Assembly: GCA_037389465.1 (NCBI GenBank)
Contig: JAZARR010000094.1
Coordinates: 1-64,000 of the forward strand
DNA length: 64,000 bases
From: Baylisascaris procyonis
Lineage: Eukaryota; Nematoda; Chromadorea; Rhabditida; Ascarididae
Direction of reading: 5' to 3'
Shown: positions 14,701 through 29,081 of the stretch, piece by piece
How positions within the stretch are numbered: position 1 is the stretch's first letter
Layout of the letters: each line of letters starts with the position of its first letter
The notes under the pieces: model-generated
Told to the model about the DNA's origin: nothing
Database searches by the model: none
What the model saw: the letters and a program-made list of their open reading frames with translations, nothing else
Program-made: the position numbers and the translations under genes

Positions 14701-17700
14701 AAGAGTTAAAAATTTTCCAGAGCTAGCCTAGATTTTATTGCTTACCGTATATATTTCACAAACCTAAATTGATTGATTCTGAGCGGTTTTTAGTTCACTA
14801 CAGCGGAAATGAATTGGACGAAAGAGAGTCCATCAATGGAGCTTTAATTATTGTTTTTGAACTTAAGGCTTGATAGAACACTTTTTTATATTTGCTACTT
14901 TTTACTCGAATTTTCTGACGTGCAGCATTAATAAAACAGCACTGTTTTACTTGAAAATTCCCCATTACTTGAAACATTGTCCTGAACTGTAGGACAAACG
15001 CTAATCTCCGAGTTGTTCAGAATGTGCCGCAGGCGAATGGGGTGCAGACTGTGCATCGTGTTGTCATTGTGCATCGGGTGCTTGTAATGCAATAACTGGT
15101 GAATGCCCAAATGGAGTATGCACGGAGTGTTGGCTTGGACCGCCAACATGTCAACTCAGTTCGTTTTCTAATTCTTTTTTCGTTTCTGCCCTTAGGAGAT
15201 GAGCGAATTCGTATTGCTATATTTTTCAAATCTTCTCGTTAATTCAAGAAAAGTGTTCAGCTGAATTAATCGTCTATGGGCAATATTGCGAAGGAAGAAC
15301 AGCGTATAAGATTGATATAATCGGACAATTAAAAGAGCATTCGTTGTTCGGTAAAAGAGAATTTTGTTTTAGAAGAATCTTTTTTTTACCGCGAAATCTG
15401 AGATAATGAAAAAAATCGGTTAATATAGTCCTTTCTGTGTAGTTCCATCTATTGCCTCGTTCTCTGCAAAAATATGTAGTTCCATCGGTATAACGTGCAC
15501 AGTGGTAAATTGCTTTATTAGGGACATGTTTATTAGGAATCTTCGCATTAATACGTAAAACTACTGAAGATAGTTTTGCAGTTTAGAATATTGCCAAGTT
15601 TATAGTATCTGAACATTTTAATTTACGATCACACATCTATAAAGTCAGTCACTCTTACAGAAAAAGATCAATGTCGGAGTTCGGCATCAACTCAATGTGC
15701 ACATAACGCGATCTCGTTCACCGACTATGACAGATGTGGAGAGCCAATTCAACGATGTCAATGTCTCACCGGATATGAGGGTGATGGACATAAGTCATGT
15801 GTTGGTAAGTGAACTTTCTTTAAATTTTCTCTTCAGTTGCAACCTTTCCATTGTTAAATCGGCCAATTATACAATTATTTCAAGTTCTTTTCTTTTATAT
15901 AGTTCGTAATAATTGAATTGTTCTACCTGTTTCTAAATTTTATACAGTTTCTTATATGGCTCTACCGTATATTTCGCTGGATTAACTACAGCACGAATAC
16001 GCTAAATTCAACCTTGAATGAAATTTTTTGAAAGTTTAAAATTTGTTAAGAATGGGTTGTCTCTCGACCAGTCAATCGCCGTTACAAGAAAAGAAAAATG
16101 AAGGTGTTGCACATAAGCAGTCTTATGCCGAAACTGGCGTGTTTTATTGATACCTTATGAAGACCGGCATACAGTGAGAATATTTTCAGCAATGCTTTCT
16201 ATAGTGCAATCTTCGGGTATGAGCTATTCATATATATTACGTTCGTCGCATTCATACTCTATATTTTGCAGTAATACTACCGTTCCAAGAATGAAGTGAT
16301 TGACAATTTATGAGGCAAGAGAAACATGACTGTTACACCTTTGTTTCTCATATCTTATGGAAATAATATATAATCTCCTCGTTAAGTGCGAGTAATTTTT
16401 ACAGCTGAAGTAGTGTTTCAGAATGCTTATTTTAAGTGTGAATTTGTTTCAGATATTGACGAATGCGCTCAACCAAGCACATGTCATGAGAAGGCAATTT
16501 GTACGAACACTCCGGGTCGCTATTTCTGTCAATGCGCTGAAGGATTCAGTGGTGATGGCGTTTCGGAGTGCGTTGCCTCATTCCTCTATCCCTTTGAAGG
16601 TCATCAACCGTTGCCGAAGACCAAAAATGCCAAGGTGTCTTGGCAGCTTAAGTATCCGATCACTGTGTTTGGCGAAAGTCGCGATAGGCTTACGGTATGC
16701 TTTGCTACCTTGCTGGCGCCAGCATACCTAGTGAACGAGCGAGAGAGTAGTGAAAAACGTGTATTCAGTCTAACAGAATAACGAATAAGGCAATGACTGA
16801 AGGGGACGACAGAAGGGAATGATATAAGTCACTTCATTGACCATCGTTACAATACAAGACATATATTCGAGAGTAAAGTTAGTGGGTATGTTGTCTCTTA
16901 AAGCGAATAGATAAAGCCCAATAACCGGGGAATCACCTAGGTTAGGGTCTTGAAATTGCTAAGAGTTGAATGTAGGTTTTCCCTCATTTTGCATTCGTAA
17001 TTACTTATTACCTACTTGGTGAAGCTAATTGAACTTTTGCGAGTATTTAATTGAAAACATTTTCTAAAAATTTGTTGCAGATTGTTACACAAGGTCTGAT
17101 CGCACTTGAAGATGTTGGTAAAATCAAACCTGGTGATAAATTAGATACAATGGGTGTACATGGAATTGCGCCTTTCTTCGCACCAATTGATCTCTCGAAA
17201 GGAGGGCAAGTTTTCGTCGATGAGACAACAGGTATTCGTTCATTTACTTATTTATATTGAAATCAGAATATTTCTTTAGCAATTATTCAATGATTTTGAC
17301 TAAATTATTTAAGAATTGTTGAAAACCGTTTCAATCAAGTCGAATTTCATCAAATTTTCAATTGGTAGATATAACATACGTTTTAAAAATTCCTCAAGAA
17401 TACTGCTGCATTTTTCAACCAAGAATACAATTGAAGCATTTCATTAGAAAATTTCTAATTTATTCATTTAGATGGAATTTTTATTTTTGCTCTCTTTGCC
17501 TCATTCATTTCATGAGATTTTGCTCTTTCACAACGTTATTCGTCCATACTTTTTAATGCGCTTTTAAAACTTCACGCAGATTCCATTATTATTGGCCATT
17601 GATGAAAACAGTTGGTCTAACGATCGGAATTCAACAGCCCATAAGTGCTAGCAGAGTAGTCGTATTGATTAATCTTCCACCTTGATGGTATTACTGATCG

Positions 17701-20700
17701 GACTTTCCTCTTGTTATTTCTTTATCGAACGTATCATTGTTAAATGTTTTAGATTCGGATGTGTTGACGCGTGCTACCCAAACTATTCTGGATAATTTCC
17801 AGGATAGTTCATTTGTGGCCACTAGCGTTGTCATCATTACTTTTGTGAATGTGACTACCGGGAGCAAAAAGGTGAGACTGTTATTGAGACAAAAACAATT
17901 AAAAAAGTTAAGTTCCCTTTCTTACTTGATTAATGCAATACATAATGTATGCGTTAAAATTGCTGAACTATTTAAACTCCTTCACGCAAAATCGTATTGT
18001 TCCGTTAACGGTCGCCGAATTCGAACACAAATATCGAATCTCTTTGCTATTGTTTAAATTGTTTAGAAAAAAAGTTTTATCTTTTTTGCATTTAAAATTT
18101 CCTTCTAATCGTTCATTGCATTCTTACGGCTACTAAGAAAATATTCCTATAGTACCTTTGAAGTCTGACAATTCCAGTGTTTAAATTAGCAATGAATGTG
18201 AATTTGTTGTGATACTAATATTTGGTTGATAAATCGTTAAATCTTTTTTGACTAATCGTTAAAACAACAGTAATTGCTGTTGTTTGAAGTAATTTCGACT
18301 AATGAAGGAAATAATTCAAAGAAATTTTTAGGGCGCTGGAAATACGTTTCAAACATTGCTCATTGGTGGTATGAATAAATTGCATGAAAACATCACATTC
18401 GTGCAAATGTTATATAAGGACCTACCATGGAGTGATGGCGCCGAGGTAATTTTCCACCATTTCCGCTCTTTTTGATTAATTCAAATGCGCTTAGCGTAGT
18501 TCATCATAATGAAAGCATGAAGCTTTACGTGTAAGTTCCGAATGGAAATCGCGGTTTCAAGTAGATATTGTTGCGTTTCTCCAAGACCCTTGATTAATGT
18601 TCTCTGAAAAGCTTTAGTTGAAATCCTATCTGTGCTTGTCTGAGCTGAGCGGAAACAAATAACAACATGATTCTGTCAGCTAAGAATGATTTTGTAAGCA
18701 ATCGACAATTAGCATAAAGTCAGATATTCACATAACTCCCCTTTGCATATGATATCACATAATTTCAGGCGGGGATCATGTCGTTTGACGAATCGAATTC
18801 GATCTTGTTGCCTGGATCGGGCACTGAAGGAATTGAGCAGTTGAGTCAGCTTAGCAATATTCGTACTCCAGGTCAATGGCTGTATAGAATCGACTCGGAG
18901 AGCATCTATCCATGCACTCAACCCAACCTGCAACCACCATATTGCGACGCTAATTCACCAACGCTCATCAATCAACGCATTGCCGCACCTCCACCTACGC
19001 AACCCATTGCTCCTAAGCGTTGGTTTTATTTGTGAGCTTCTCAGTGATAATGCTTCTCATCCATAAGCCAGTTTTCCATAAAGTTAACAAAAAAATCAAA
19101 TTAGTATGAAGTGTAGAAATTGTTGCAATTACGGTAAAATGAGATTAGGGCTACGATATTTAGAATTGAAATGTATAGTATAGCAGTCATTGAGAAGTGA
19201 AGATCCTCGATAAAATTCAAGTGATAGAGTCCTCTTCTGGATGGCGTATCCTTTTCTCAAAAGGAATACAGCTGAGAGTGAGTTATTTTAGAGCCGGCAT
19301 CAGCACATTCAAGCGTTCAAGTGGTACATCCATCAACGAGTGGCCGCACGCTCACATCAACGCTCGCACCGGAGCTTGTTGAACTACCAGGACCACGCTT
19401 CATCCAACCAGTACTTGTTGAAGCTGTACCCAATCGCCATCGTACTAAACAGCCGCCTTCATTGCCCGAGGCGAACACACCAACGTTACGTTCAACAACA
19501 CTCACCTCCAAGCATCGCCCCTCCTTCCTCGGAGGTGCTTCCACTCCACACATGTAAGTTTAAAAAGATGGAACTCATATTTGACTTCCCTTTACTATCG
19601 AATTAATTATGACCACGTATGTTTTGAAAATTTAATTTCTTTTCAGTCCAATAGTTTCATTGGATAGCCGTGATATTGAAGACATCCCACCCGATGCATT
19701 CGACATTACTTTTCCACCGTTCATCACTGTCGTTCCACAGCTGTTCACATCACAGCCCAAGCCAGACACCGATGATCATCCTGGTGCTCAAGGAGGCACT
19801 CCAACTATCGAGGAGGTTGAGTTGGAGCCTGTAAGTAACATTAAAAAATTAACCAGTCGGAAATGTTTACAGCTTTCACGCGATTTAGTTTCCCTATCAT
19901 TTACATGTTTCATGCATTTTTAATCTGCTTTGGTATTTCTTTAAAAATTTTTATAACAAATCTATCGTCGTCCAGAAAGTCGAAAGGGAATCGACAAATC
20001 TTTAACGTTTATGAAGAGGGATTTGCTATACCGTCATAGTGTTGAATGATTGGTATCCACATCCACTAATTTTATTTCAACTGATCCGCATTTTGCTGTG
20101 AGAGAGACCTCTCACATCCTAACTGGCGATGATGAAGAAGGAGAAAAAAGGGTAAATTCCATGGAAGCTCAAAAAAATGTTGAATTTCAATTACATAACA
20201 AATGCTTGCAGATTGACCTATCCTCTGAGCATCCTGGGCAAATAGCCGAGGATATACACTCAGTACAGCCCGAAGAGCCTCATCGACCCGAACTTGCTCC
20301 CTCGCAGACAATCCCTCAATTGCCAGTTCAAACACGACAACCGACGCCACCTGAAATCCTTACTCATGCTGAAACACATACAGTGCAACCAACGCAACCA
20401 GTGCAACAGGCAGAGACAATTGGTTCTAGCACATCTCCTGGCGATGCACTGTCGACAAAGACGTCCGAAGAGCAGAGACCAAAGACTGTGCCTTTCAATG
20501 CGACCAAATTGAAGCCACCCGAGATCGACTTTGCGCATGACGGTGAGGTGGTGGCAGTAGACCCGACAATACTGTCAGTAGCAAAGCCGGTGCCTTCATC
20601 GCCGAAGGTGACCATTCCTCACATGTACCTCATAAACCTTACCAACAACTACCTGCAAAGGTTGTGGGCAGAATGAGATTTTCATTGATGCAGGAAAGCC

Positions 20701-23700
20701 CTCGAAATGCTGAGTAGAGATTTTTATTAACTTGATGAGAGAGAAAGACTGCTGAACATAACAAATATGTGAAATGCATTAATCGAAATTGCATTCATTA
20801 TAGCTAGCTCTTCTCGCAAGTGAGTAAAAAGTTCATTCTTAAGAGACGAGACGCGGCAAAGTGTCATGCAGTAGAGACCTGTTTTATGTAGGTAGAGGAG
20901 TCCCTTTAGAAAGTATCTTGGCGTCAGCCTAAATGTTTTTGATTCTGTCGCTAGGCCAGCCTCAGAACTGCTAACATCTCCACTAAATTTCATGAGTTTT
21001 CAAGAGTATAACTCCAAAAAAAGATGCTTTATGGAAAAATCTGAAATTTTTGATTCCGTCAGCGTTTTCGGTAAATTTGCGACCAGTTTGCGACCAGGTG
21101 GATTTGAGCACCAATCCCCCAATCCCCCAGCATCGCCGTCCAGTGTGTACTTCCCCACCTGCTTTAATCTTTTATAGTTGTCGAGATTCTTGATCAAGTT
21201 TCTAGAATTCTGGAATGAATGAAGTAGGTTTTATTTGTAATATGTGGGACAGAAAAAAGTAATATAGAGTAATTGCAACGATATTTCTTTCAGCAACCTA
21301 TTTCATCATCGAACGAGGCCGACGAACCAGCCAACTCGATAAGACCACTGTTTGTGTTCACAACACCACAGGTATTCATACAATTTCGTTGTATTTGTTT
21401 GTGCGATTCGGGACGCTAATTGGATTTATCCCTTTCGAATTGCTCGGATTTCTAAAGTCATTAGCAATGTTGGTCGTAAAGAGTAAAGGAAGGTGATACA
21501 GATGATAGAAATTCTTAGTGGTTGTCATTATCACGCGATCGTTATCTCAATCTGAGTCGAGACGAGCGAAAACAAATTTTTTTACTAAAGCTGTTAATAT
21601 TTAGAATTCCTAGGCCACAAAAATTTGATAGAGAGGCGAATTTCTGGCAGGATTTTTTTTTATTTGACTCTTGTTAGTCTGGCACCAAATGAACGAGCTG
21701 AATAACTGAATAAGAAATATTTCTATTTTTGCTCCAAAGAATTTCATGCGACCTTAAGTAATAAGCTAATTTCTCTAGCATTCAATTCTGCACAACTTTC
21801 CTCTATCACAAGTACTTAAAACATTGCAATCGCTCGTTAAACGCTTTCAGCCACCCAAAAATTCCGCACATCGAAAGGCAACGGATAGTATCGGTGGGCA
21901 TACACGAGCATGATAGCGCATTTATTAACTTTTATGAGAAAGTAGTTTACTTTTACGTCTTTGTAAACGTCGTGAGGCTGAAATTGTTAGGAATTGGCTA
22001 GGAGTTTAAAAAAAACAGTACAAGAGCGTAACGAGAATTTCAACTGTGAGGTCAACCAGAGTTCAAAGCACGAGAAGAATCTGAAAATAATTGAGAGGAC
22101 AGTCATTTCGAACGGAGCGTCCGTTACGCCTCGATCTTTATTATGGCATTTCATTCATTAGCTGTTCGAATTAATTGCTGTTTTAAGCAACCATCGCAGA
22201 GGCCAAACATTTTATTGCTACTAATATATGCGGGCATCGATATCCATTCATATTGAGAGCTGTTTATCAAAGAATGACCGGGATTCGAAGGTTAAGAGCG
22301 AAAATAATTGATGACATGTAGAGGAAACTGAAGATGTCCTACTGAATTTTATTTTATGCTCGAAAAATATAATGCTGAGATTCTCGGAAGGTTTCATTTC
22401 GAAACGCGTTTCTTGTAGAGCCTCTTCGACACGCTCGATTATCTGAGAAATTCAACGTGAAGGGGAGACGCTGCCCTTAGTTGTAAGACCACCGCGGAAA
22501 ATAAAAGCAGTTGAGCACAGATGAGACCAGCTACAAGCGTAAATTTTGCATGAAACCCGTGTACTCTTAAAGCTACCTGATCTCCGACGTAAACATGAAC
22601 TTATCTTCAGACACGGCCGATGCCAACAAAGCCGAAATTGGTCACTGCACAAGGACCATCGAGCACATCTTCACATGGTCCATACGACACTCGTAATGAG
22701 GCAAAGGTCGAAACATCGACAAGCAGTTAGTTTTTATGAAGTTTATGCTAGTATTCTAATGGCAGCTCGAATTGTACCCAAAATTTAAAATACTTCTATC
22801 ATTTAGAGGCGCGTTACACTTGGATGTATGAAAGGCACATATGTTCTTATATTAGGAACTTTTACAACCATCTTTGCTTTACTGATTTCCTTTTCCAGGC
22901 GTAATAGAGAAGGATGTTAAGTTTCATCAGGTTCTTCCATCTTTTGGCCGAAAAAAAATGCAATCTTATTCCATTTCTATTAGTAATGCTATTCCTTTTG
23001 TAAAAAGTGGCAAAACATTTCCTGTGCCATATGCGATTAATCAAAGCAAGCAGTCTTTTCATTTGAAAAATTCTACTGACATCAATCATTAGCATAAATC
23101 CTGTCTGTTGTTAAGATTTGTTGTATGATTTACTTCATACGATCATTTGCAGTATTCAAAACAACAAACGTTACCTAAAAAGCAACTCTTTGTGATTTTT
23201 GGCTAATGTACGCATTTGAATAAAGTTGATGTGCTCAATTGACAAGCATTAAATATTGTCCAGTGTAAAGAGCGGAAATTCAATGGTTGCAATTCAATTA
23301 TTAAGGGCGTTCTAGAAGTCTGGCAGTATTGTCAGTTAAAATATGCAATTGTTTCAATGCTGCAATGAAAATTTCTTGCCGACTTGCCTATTCAGCAATG
23401 AGAACTGATCCAAAATTATGGACACTAAATAAACGGCCACTTGGCTGACCTTTTCTTAGATATACAAACCTGCTGGCTAAACAATCAAATCAACAATCGC
23501 TGAATTATTAACTGTGCAAATCTTGCTAATAAATTGGTTGAGAACAACCTGAGCAGCTTAACGCTATTCCAGTATGTAATATTTGACAACTGGGCGCACA
23601 TAGACAAGCAAAACATAATTGTTACATTGTAAATTTTTTCTGGAGAAATAGATGCAATGAAGTGAAAAAAATTTCGTCGTTAAGTTCGAAATTTCCCATT

Positions 23701-26700
23701 GTTTTGCGACGCTTGTTAAATAGTTCAAATGCATTAGGCCTTTTCCATTTATAATTTATATTCTCAAACGTATTGATTGCATTTAGATTTGGCTGTTATC
23801 ATTCCAACAGCAATTATTGCCGTATGGTTGCTTCTGCTCGCCGTTATTGCACTCTTTTGCTGTTGTCGCAAAAAGTTCGTTTATGTTTCTGTGTAATTCT
23901 TACTCTTTGATGGACATTTAATAAATTAGTCCTCCTCATCCATGTTTAGCTGGCTGTTATTTTCTTTTATTTCTAATTTATTCTTGGATGGCCCCACAAA
24001 ATTTCATCAGTTTAGACCAGAAGTCAAACAGATTTTGATTACATTCCCGATATTAATGGTTAACCAGTGTATAACAACTATGAAATGAAAATGAACTTAA
24101 ATTGAGTTTTGGTAAACTCAGATTGGTGCTTAGTATAAAAAAAGTAAGAAAGGGGAATGGTAAGAAAAGACATCAATTTTATAGCCAAATCGGATCTTCA
24201 CGATTAGAAATGTCATTTTCTATATAGTTATGTCTCATATTTAGCCACTTTTTTAGGTGTTTAACGTTTTTGAAAAGATGTCAAGTAAAGTCCATGCAAC
24301 TTTTAATTAATTTAGATTTATATTTAAACGCCATCCTTTTTTCTTCTCACTGAGTTTATTTAAAGGTTTTAGCAAAGTGTTTTGATTACAGGAGGGCAGA
24401 ACGGCAATTTAGAGAATTATATTTTCCGAACCATCAGATTCGACCTTTAACTACTGGCTATGCTGTGCGAAAAGGATCCAAGCATTTTGACGGTTCTTAT
24501 GAAGACCATTTGGAAAAAGCAGCAAGATTAAGCTCCGAACTAAGCGCCTATAATCAGGTGAGCATCTCATACGATTCATCAATTTTGCGCAACTCACTGA
24601 TGTTCAGTTATTTTTAAAATCGGAGAAACGTGTCGCCACCATTATTGCTTTTGGTGGCGCTGTGATTTATCCCTCTTTTCCGGCCATTAAGCACGTTTAT
24701 TTACCAGTGGTGGCTTTGCCACGAACATTCGTGTTTTTGGCTAAGCAATGGCTAGCATTTGAGTACTACTGCACATGTTTTTTTTGCTTCTGGAATGTAA
24801 AATGTGAGAGAAGTTGTGGTTGAATCGTACAAAAACGAATGATTTATAAATCATCCTCTTCACTCATTGTTCTTGCTCTCAATTTTGGTCACCCTCTTAT
24901 AATTCTCAAAATTTCCATCGCGCTCATTTGAATTAGATAGGACTTTGCTTTTCTATGCAAATGTCCGCCTTCTGTCCAGGCTGTTCAGAGGATTATACTC
25001 ATTTAGCTACATACCTGGATGCCCTCAACTTAGCTGTACGAATCTTTGCTGATGTTGATCGTTGAAATGGATAGAGAACTATCGGATTCAAGGAGAGGAT
25101 GGGTCTGACAGAGAGGTTGCTTCACTTTAGCAAAAGAAGGAAGCGTTGCAAAATGTAGCAAAAGAAGAAAGGATCAATGAAAGAGCGTTGGAGGCTCTGA
25201 GTGTTCTTTCTTTCGTTTCTGCAAAAACATATGTGGAAGATTATAAGAAACCTATCGTTAGCCTTTAATCTGAAGTTTTTCTCGAATTTCCTTTTTCTAT
25301 ACAATTTATGTGATGCATTCAGTTTCCTGTTGTTGAATTCTAAGCTATCGTTATTAGCTCCTTGCTCACGTATAGTAAAAACCTGCCTTCAGCGCCGTTT
25401 GAAATCATTTTTATGCTCTCCACTCTTGCCTCACCCTCGCTTTGAAGTATATGTCTCGCTTAGAGAGGCGGGGAAGCCATGAATGATTCGACTTTAAACG
25501 GCCAGTGAAATGTATTCTGCTGCTTCACGCATTGTTGGATTTTTGCTCCTTTAGATAGCTTCATATAGTTTTGAGCGCTCTTTTTGATGAAAATGACGCA
25601 GTGGAGTTTTCAGAATGGTAGGGTATCGTTGTATGGTTCCTACTGGAATCTAGCAAACTCGGCTGGAACACCTTCATCGGGAATTCCTTCGGGTAGCCGG
25701 CAAAGTCCTTTCTCTCAGTATAACAGTCAACAGGTTTGCCTACATTTCAACACCGAGTTATTTTTATATCTTCATATCATTCTTACAAAAAGTTGAGCCT
25801 TCATCTTCTCTTTCGATTACTGTTAAACGAAAATTAGGTATGTATACTCATCTTTTCCTACTACTTCCCTTATAATTCCAGACTCGCATATAATACGATA
25901 TTAGAGTCGCTTCTACATGACCCATATCTGGCGCTTTCGATCCTTTTTTCCATTAGTTAGCTTGATCTGATGCAATTTTTCTCCAACATGCATTATGGCG
26001 ATTACTTATGCTTGAGGTTGAAGGAATATCTCCGTGGCTGTTCATCCATGAGTTTCCACCAGTGAGTTATAAAAGTTGCGGCGATGCAGTGATCTCTTAA
26101 ACCGAGTTTCATTTATGCTGATACTCCCCTCTATGAATCTTGTGTGACTTAACATGAAAGTTCATAAAATCAAATTTGGTACAATGATTATTAAGCTGCA
26201 GGACGGACAATTTTTTCTTATGGCTGAAAATTTGTTCAACCTGTCGCTCACCTAGAAACACATTTGGAGGCGTTTTGTCGTCTATTTTAAGCATTACTGC
26301 GCTTCACTAGTTTGATAGTCTGAATTGCAAAGAGCGCATATCGTTACTTTTCGTTACGTGCCTCTCATAAAGGCCGATAATGTGGAATGGTTATTTTTCT
26401 TTTCAAATCAAAAATTCCGCTTAGCAAACTCAATACGTTATTATAAATCTAGGCAGAGTTAGCATGCTTGTAAATTGCAGCGTTACACCTATAATGGACG
26501 TTACTGACGGATGTCGCTGATGAGAGTGCCATCCGTTGTCATGATGTCGCTCCTGCTTGCAATTCAAGACGTCTAGCTGCTCATGCTCTCAAGCGCCCGA
26601 CTCGTCTATCTCTCTGTGTATACTTAAGTTATTAGTTTATTGCATTGTGCATCGATTGTTTTATATGTTTTTTGCTCAGCGTTCTCGAAGCTGCCTTCTA

Positions 26701-26889
26701 TTATTGTTTCGTTGGTGCCTTTTCTTTTTTCTCAAGCATTTTTCAGGTCGGCTCTGCTGTGCGATAATGCTTTCACTTGTCCACATGAGCTGATCTTGAA
26801 CAGAATTGTTTAAGTCTTTCGCTTATCATTAGGATGATGATATGAACAGGATGGCGGAAAAGATACTGCAGCTTACTGCACTTTCTTAA
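8726..26889 (+). CDS. dex-1: DEX-1-like membrane protein with two nidogen domains and EGF repeats
   Basis: Exons: 8726-8926, 10554-10700, 11422-11569, 12718-12848, 13649-13744, 14311-14491, 15021-15158, 15661-15804, 16453-16694, 17081-17231, 17753-17871, 18332-18445, 18769-19018, 19292-19553, 19647-19830, 20212-20607, 21294-21371, 22611-22725, 23787-23874, 24392-24557, 25614-25733, 26833-26889. All phases join, giving about 1175 aa. Order seen: signal peptide (about 1-26); nidogen (NIDO) domain (about 74-290, with [18 protein letters not shown] and AGFNKGDG); Cys-rich EGF-like segments (about 300-395); a calcium-binding-type EGF starting DIDECAQ (about 396-440); a second nidogen-like domain (about 450-640); a Pro/Thr/Gln-rich stalk; a membrane helix (about 1034-1055, [20 protein letters not shown]) followed by CCC and basic residues; a cytoplasmic tail. 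C. elegans DEX-1 has this architecture and acts in dendrite anchoring and epithelial matrix, so this is likely a secretory-pathway surface adhesion protein. The exon 4 donor (GTCTGT) is weak but phase and domain continuity require it. The final exon ([18 protein letters not shown]) is least certain. Confidence 0.82.
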
Positions 26890-26967
26890 TTACAACCCCG
26901 TTCTCTTCATAAGTTCCCAGAATGTAAGTCATGTAGCTGTCACTTCTTCATGCTCCCTGTTTTTTGT

Positions 26968-27029
<62 letters not shown>

Positions 27030-28159
27030 CTGGAATTTGGGAATGCCATAATGCTCTTACGTGAGCTACCCTTCGAATATATATTGCTGTTGAGATCTTA
27101 CGAATTCCATAACCACCACATCTTGCAAACGGAGAATTCCTGTAATAATTTTTTGTAAGTGATCGCTTAAAAATGAAATCAGTAGAGAATAGCGCTTATA
27201 ACCTTTCCTCTTTGACGGCTTAATATGTCCTGGCTTGTTTATCGCTTGAGCGGCATAGATAACACCTTGGACCACTATGGTTCTCATTTGGGCCACCTAG
27301 ATGGGGTGAGGAGTTGGAACTCGTCAGCAGCATGATACATCTGATTGAGTTATATCTTCGCTTTGTTCCAAAGCATAACCGAACGATGAAGACATCTGCA
27401 CATGGCTTCTGGAATATTTTGATGTGCATTTTGCGTCAGAAAGACACACATACTTGACCGAAAAGATAATTTTCGCAACTGAATGGTGATTATGATAGCC
27501 AAACCTATTTACGTTATTAATATTTCTGATGCTTTGTCAAGGCGAATTGTACTCTACGTTTAAGAAAAAGTGACATCAATGCAAATAGCTTACAAATGTA
27601 AATTTGAAAGTGGCTAGAATTCTAATAAAACGCAAAGGCGCAATGAATTTTTCGAAGGTGATTTTCCTCGCTAGAACTGACGTAATCAGTGGAAATTATT
27701 TCTTGCGTCTTATACACTCATGCATATTGATTGTATTGATATTGATTGTTTCCAAACGGGATAAAAAGATTAATGTTCATTTCTCTTTGGGCTGAATAAC
27801 CGCTCCACGAATACTTTCAGCCAAAATTTTGCAACTATGAATTTGAAAAATTAATTGTCAGTTGCTTTAGAATTATAGAATCATAGATTTGAATATGATT
27901 CCGACAGAACCGACCATTCATTTGTCGGGTGTATACTTCGGCATAATTAATGACTGGCGTAATAACTACTGGAATGGGTTCATACTCTCTGCCATACCTT
28001 TTGTAAGCTCATCAAGTACAGTACTTGGTGATAAATCATGTGTATATCAAGAAAGCGACCCCACGAGTTCCGCATCTACCAATCAATAAGTGCGTTATAT
28101 ACGGAAACTTCCACTCAGCACAACCAATACCCGAATCACCGGCACAAAAGCTTCTGACA
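26890..28159. other. Intergenic region between the dex-1-like gene and the tRNA array
   Basis: It contains a TA microsatellite and AT-rich sequence with only short unassigned frames. The 3' UTR of the dex-1-like gene should lie at its left end. An AATAAA near 27623 is a possible but distant poly(A) signal. No RNA gene was recognised before the tRNA array starts. Confidence 0.5.
26970..27025. repeat. TA dinucleotide microsatellite
   Basis: About 56 bp of uninterrupted AT/TA repeat just downstream of the last proposed dex-1-like exon. Confidence 0.95.
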
Positions 28160-28285
28160 TATCTCGCCGGTATGTCGGAAATGGAGGACGTCCAACAGGT
28201 GTTTCACAAACTTTTGTTTAGGAGGGTGAAAAACGAAGTTCCCACGAGTTATGTTTTGGAGGACGACCAGTCCACCGACAAGGAA

Positions 28286-28367
28286 TGACGAGAGTGGGAT
28301 TCGAACCCAAGCCTCCGAAGAGACTGGTGCCTAAAACCAGCGCCTTAGACCGCTCGGCCATCTCGCC
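28286..28367 (-). tRNA. tRNA-Leu(UAG), copy 1
   Basis: First full copy at the left edge. G49 is replaced by T, breaking the first T-stem pair, so function is uncertain. Its trailer belongs to the spacer subtype that lacks the hairpin. Confidence 0.85.
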
Positions 28368-28484
28368 ACTTTGACGGAAATGGAGGACTTCCAGCAGTTC
28401 TTTCTTGAACCCTTATCTGGCAGGGTCGAAAAGGAACTTCTCACGAGTTCCCTTTTGGAGGACGACTTGTCAACCGACACGAAA

Positions 28485-28566
28485 TGACGAGAGTGGGATT
28501 CGAACCTACGCCTCCGAAGAGACTGGTGCCTTAAACCAGCGCCTTAGACCGCTCGGCCATCTCGCC
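28485..28566 (-). tRNA. tRNA-Leu(AAG), copy 2
   Basis: Anticodon AAG. A T-stem change (G51 to A, opposite C63) creates one mismatch. Confidence 0.88.
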
Positions 28567-28683
28567 ACTTTGACGCAAATGGAGGACTTCCAGCAGTTCT
28601 TTCTTGAACCCTTATCTTGCACGGTCGAAAAGGAACTTCTCACGAGTTCCATTTTGGAGGACGACTTGTAAACCAACAGGAAA

Positions 28684-28765
28684 TGACGAGAGTGGGATTC
28701 GAACCCACGCTTCCGAGGAGACTGGTGCCTTAAACCAGCGCCTCAGACCGCTCGGCCATCTCGCC
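28684..28765 (-). tRNA. tRNA-Leu(AAG), copy 3
   Basis: Anticodon AAG. It carries the linked variable-arm changes and the A-to-G change at the end of the D loop that also occur in copies 6 and 12. Confidence 0.9.
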
Positions 28766-28882
28766 GCTGTGCCAGAAATGGAGGACTTCCAACAGGTCTT
28801 TCACATTCCCTTGTTTAGGAGGGTGAAAAAGGAAGTTCCCACGAGTTCTGTTTTGGAGGACGACTAGTCCACCGACAGGGAA

Positions 28883-28964
28883 TGACGAGAGTAGGATTCG
28901 AACCCACGCCTCCGAAGAGACTGGTGCCTTAAACCAGCGCCTTAGACCGCTCGGCCATCTCGCC
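28883..28964 (-). tRNA. tRNA-Leu(AAG), copy 4
   Basis: Anticodon AAG. C63 to T makes a G51-U63 wobble pair, which the T stem should tolerate. Confidence 0.92.
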
Positions 28965-29081
28965 GCTGTGCCGGAAATGGAGGACTTCCAACAGGTCTTT
29001 CACAATCCCTTATCTTGCACGGTCGAAAAGGAACTTCTCACGAGTTCCCTTTTGGAGGACGACTTGTCAAGCGACAGGAAA

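Noticed and set aside
8726..26889. Identification as nidogen (nid-1) rather than dex-1.
   Set aside because: There is no G2 beta-barrel or YWTD/LDLR propeller. Instead there are two nidogen-like domains, a stalk and a membrane helix, which match DEX-1 architecture.
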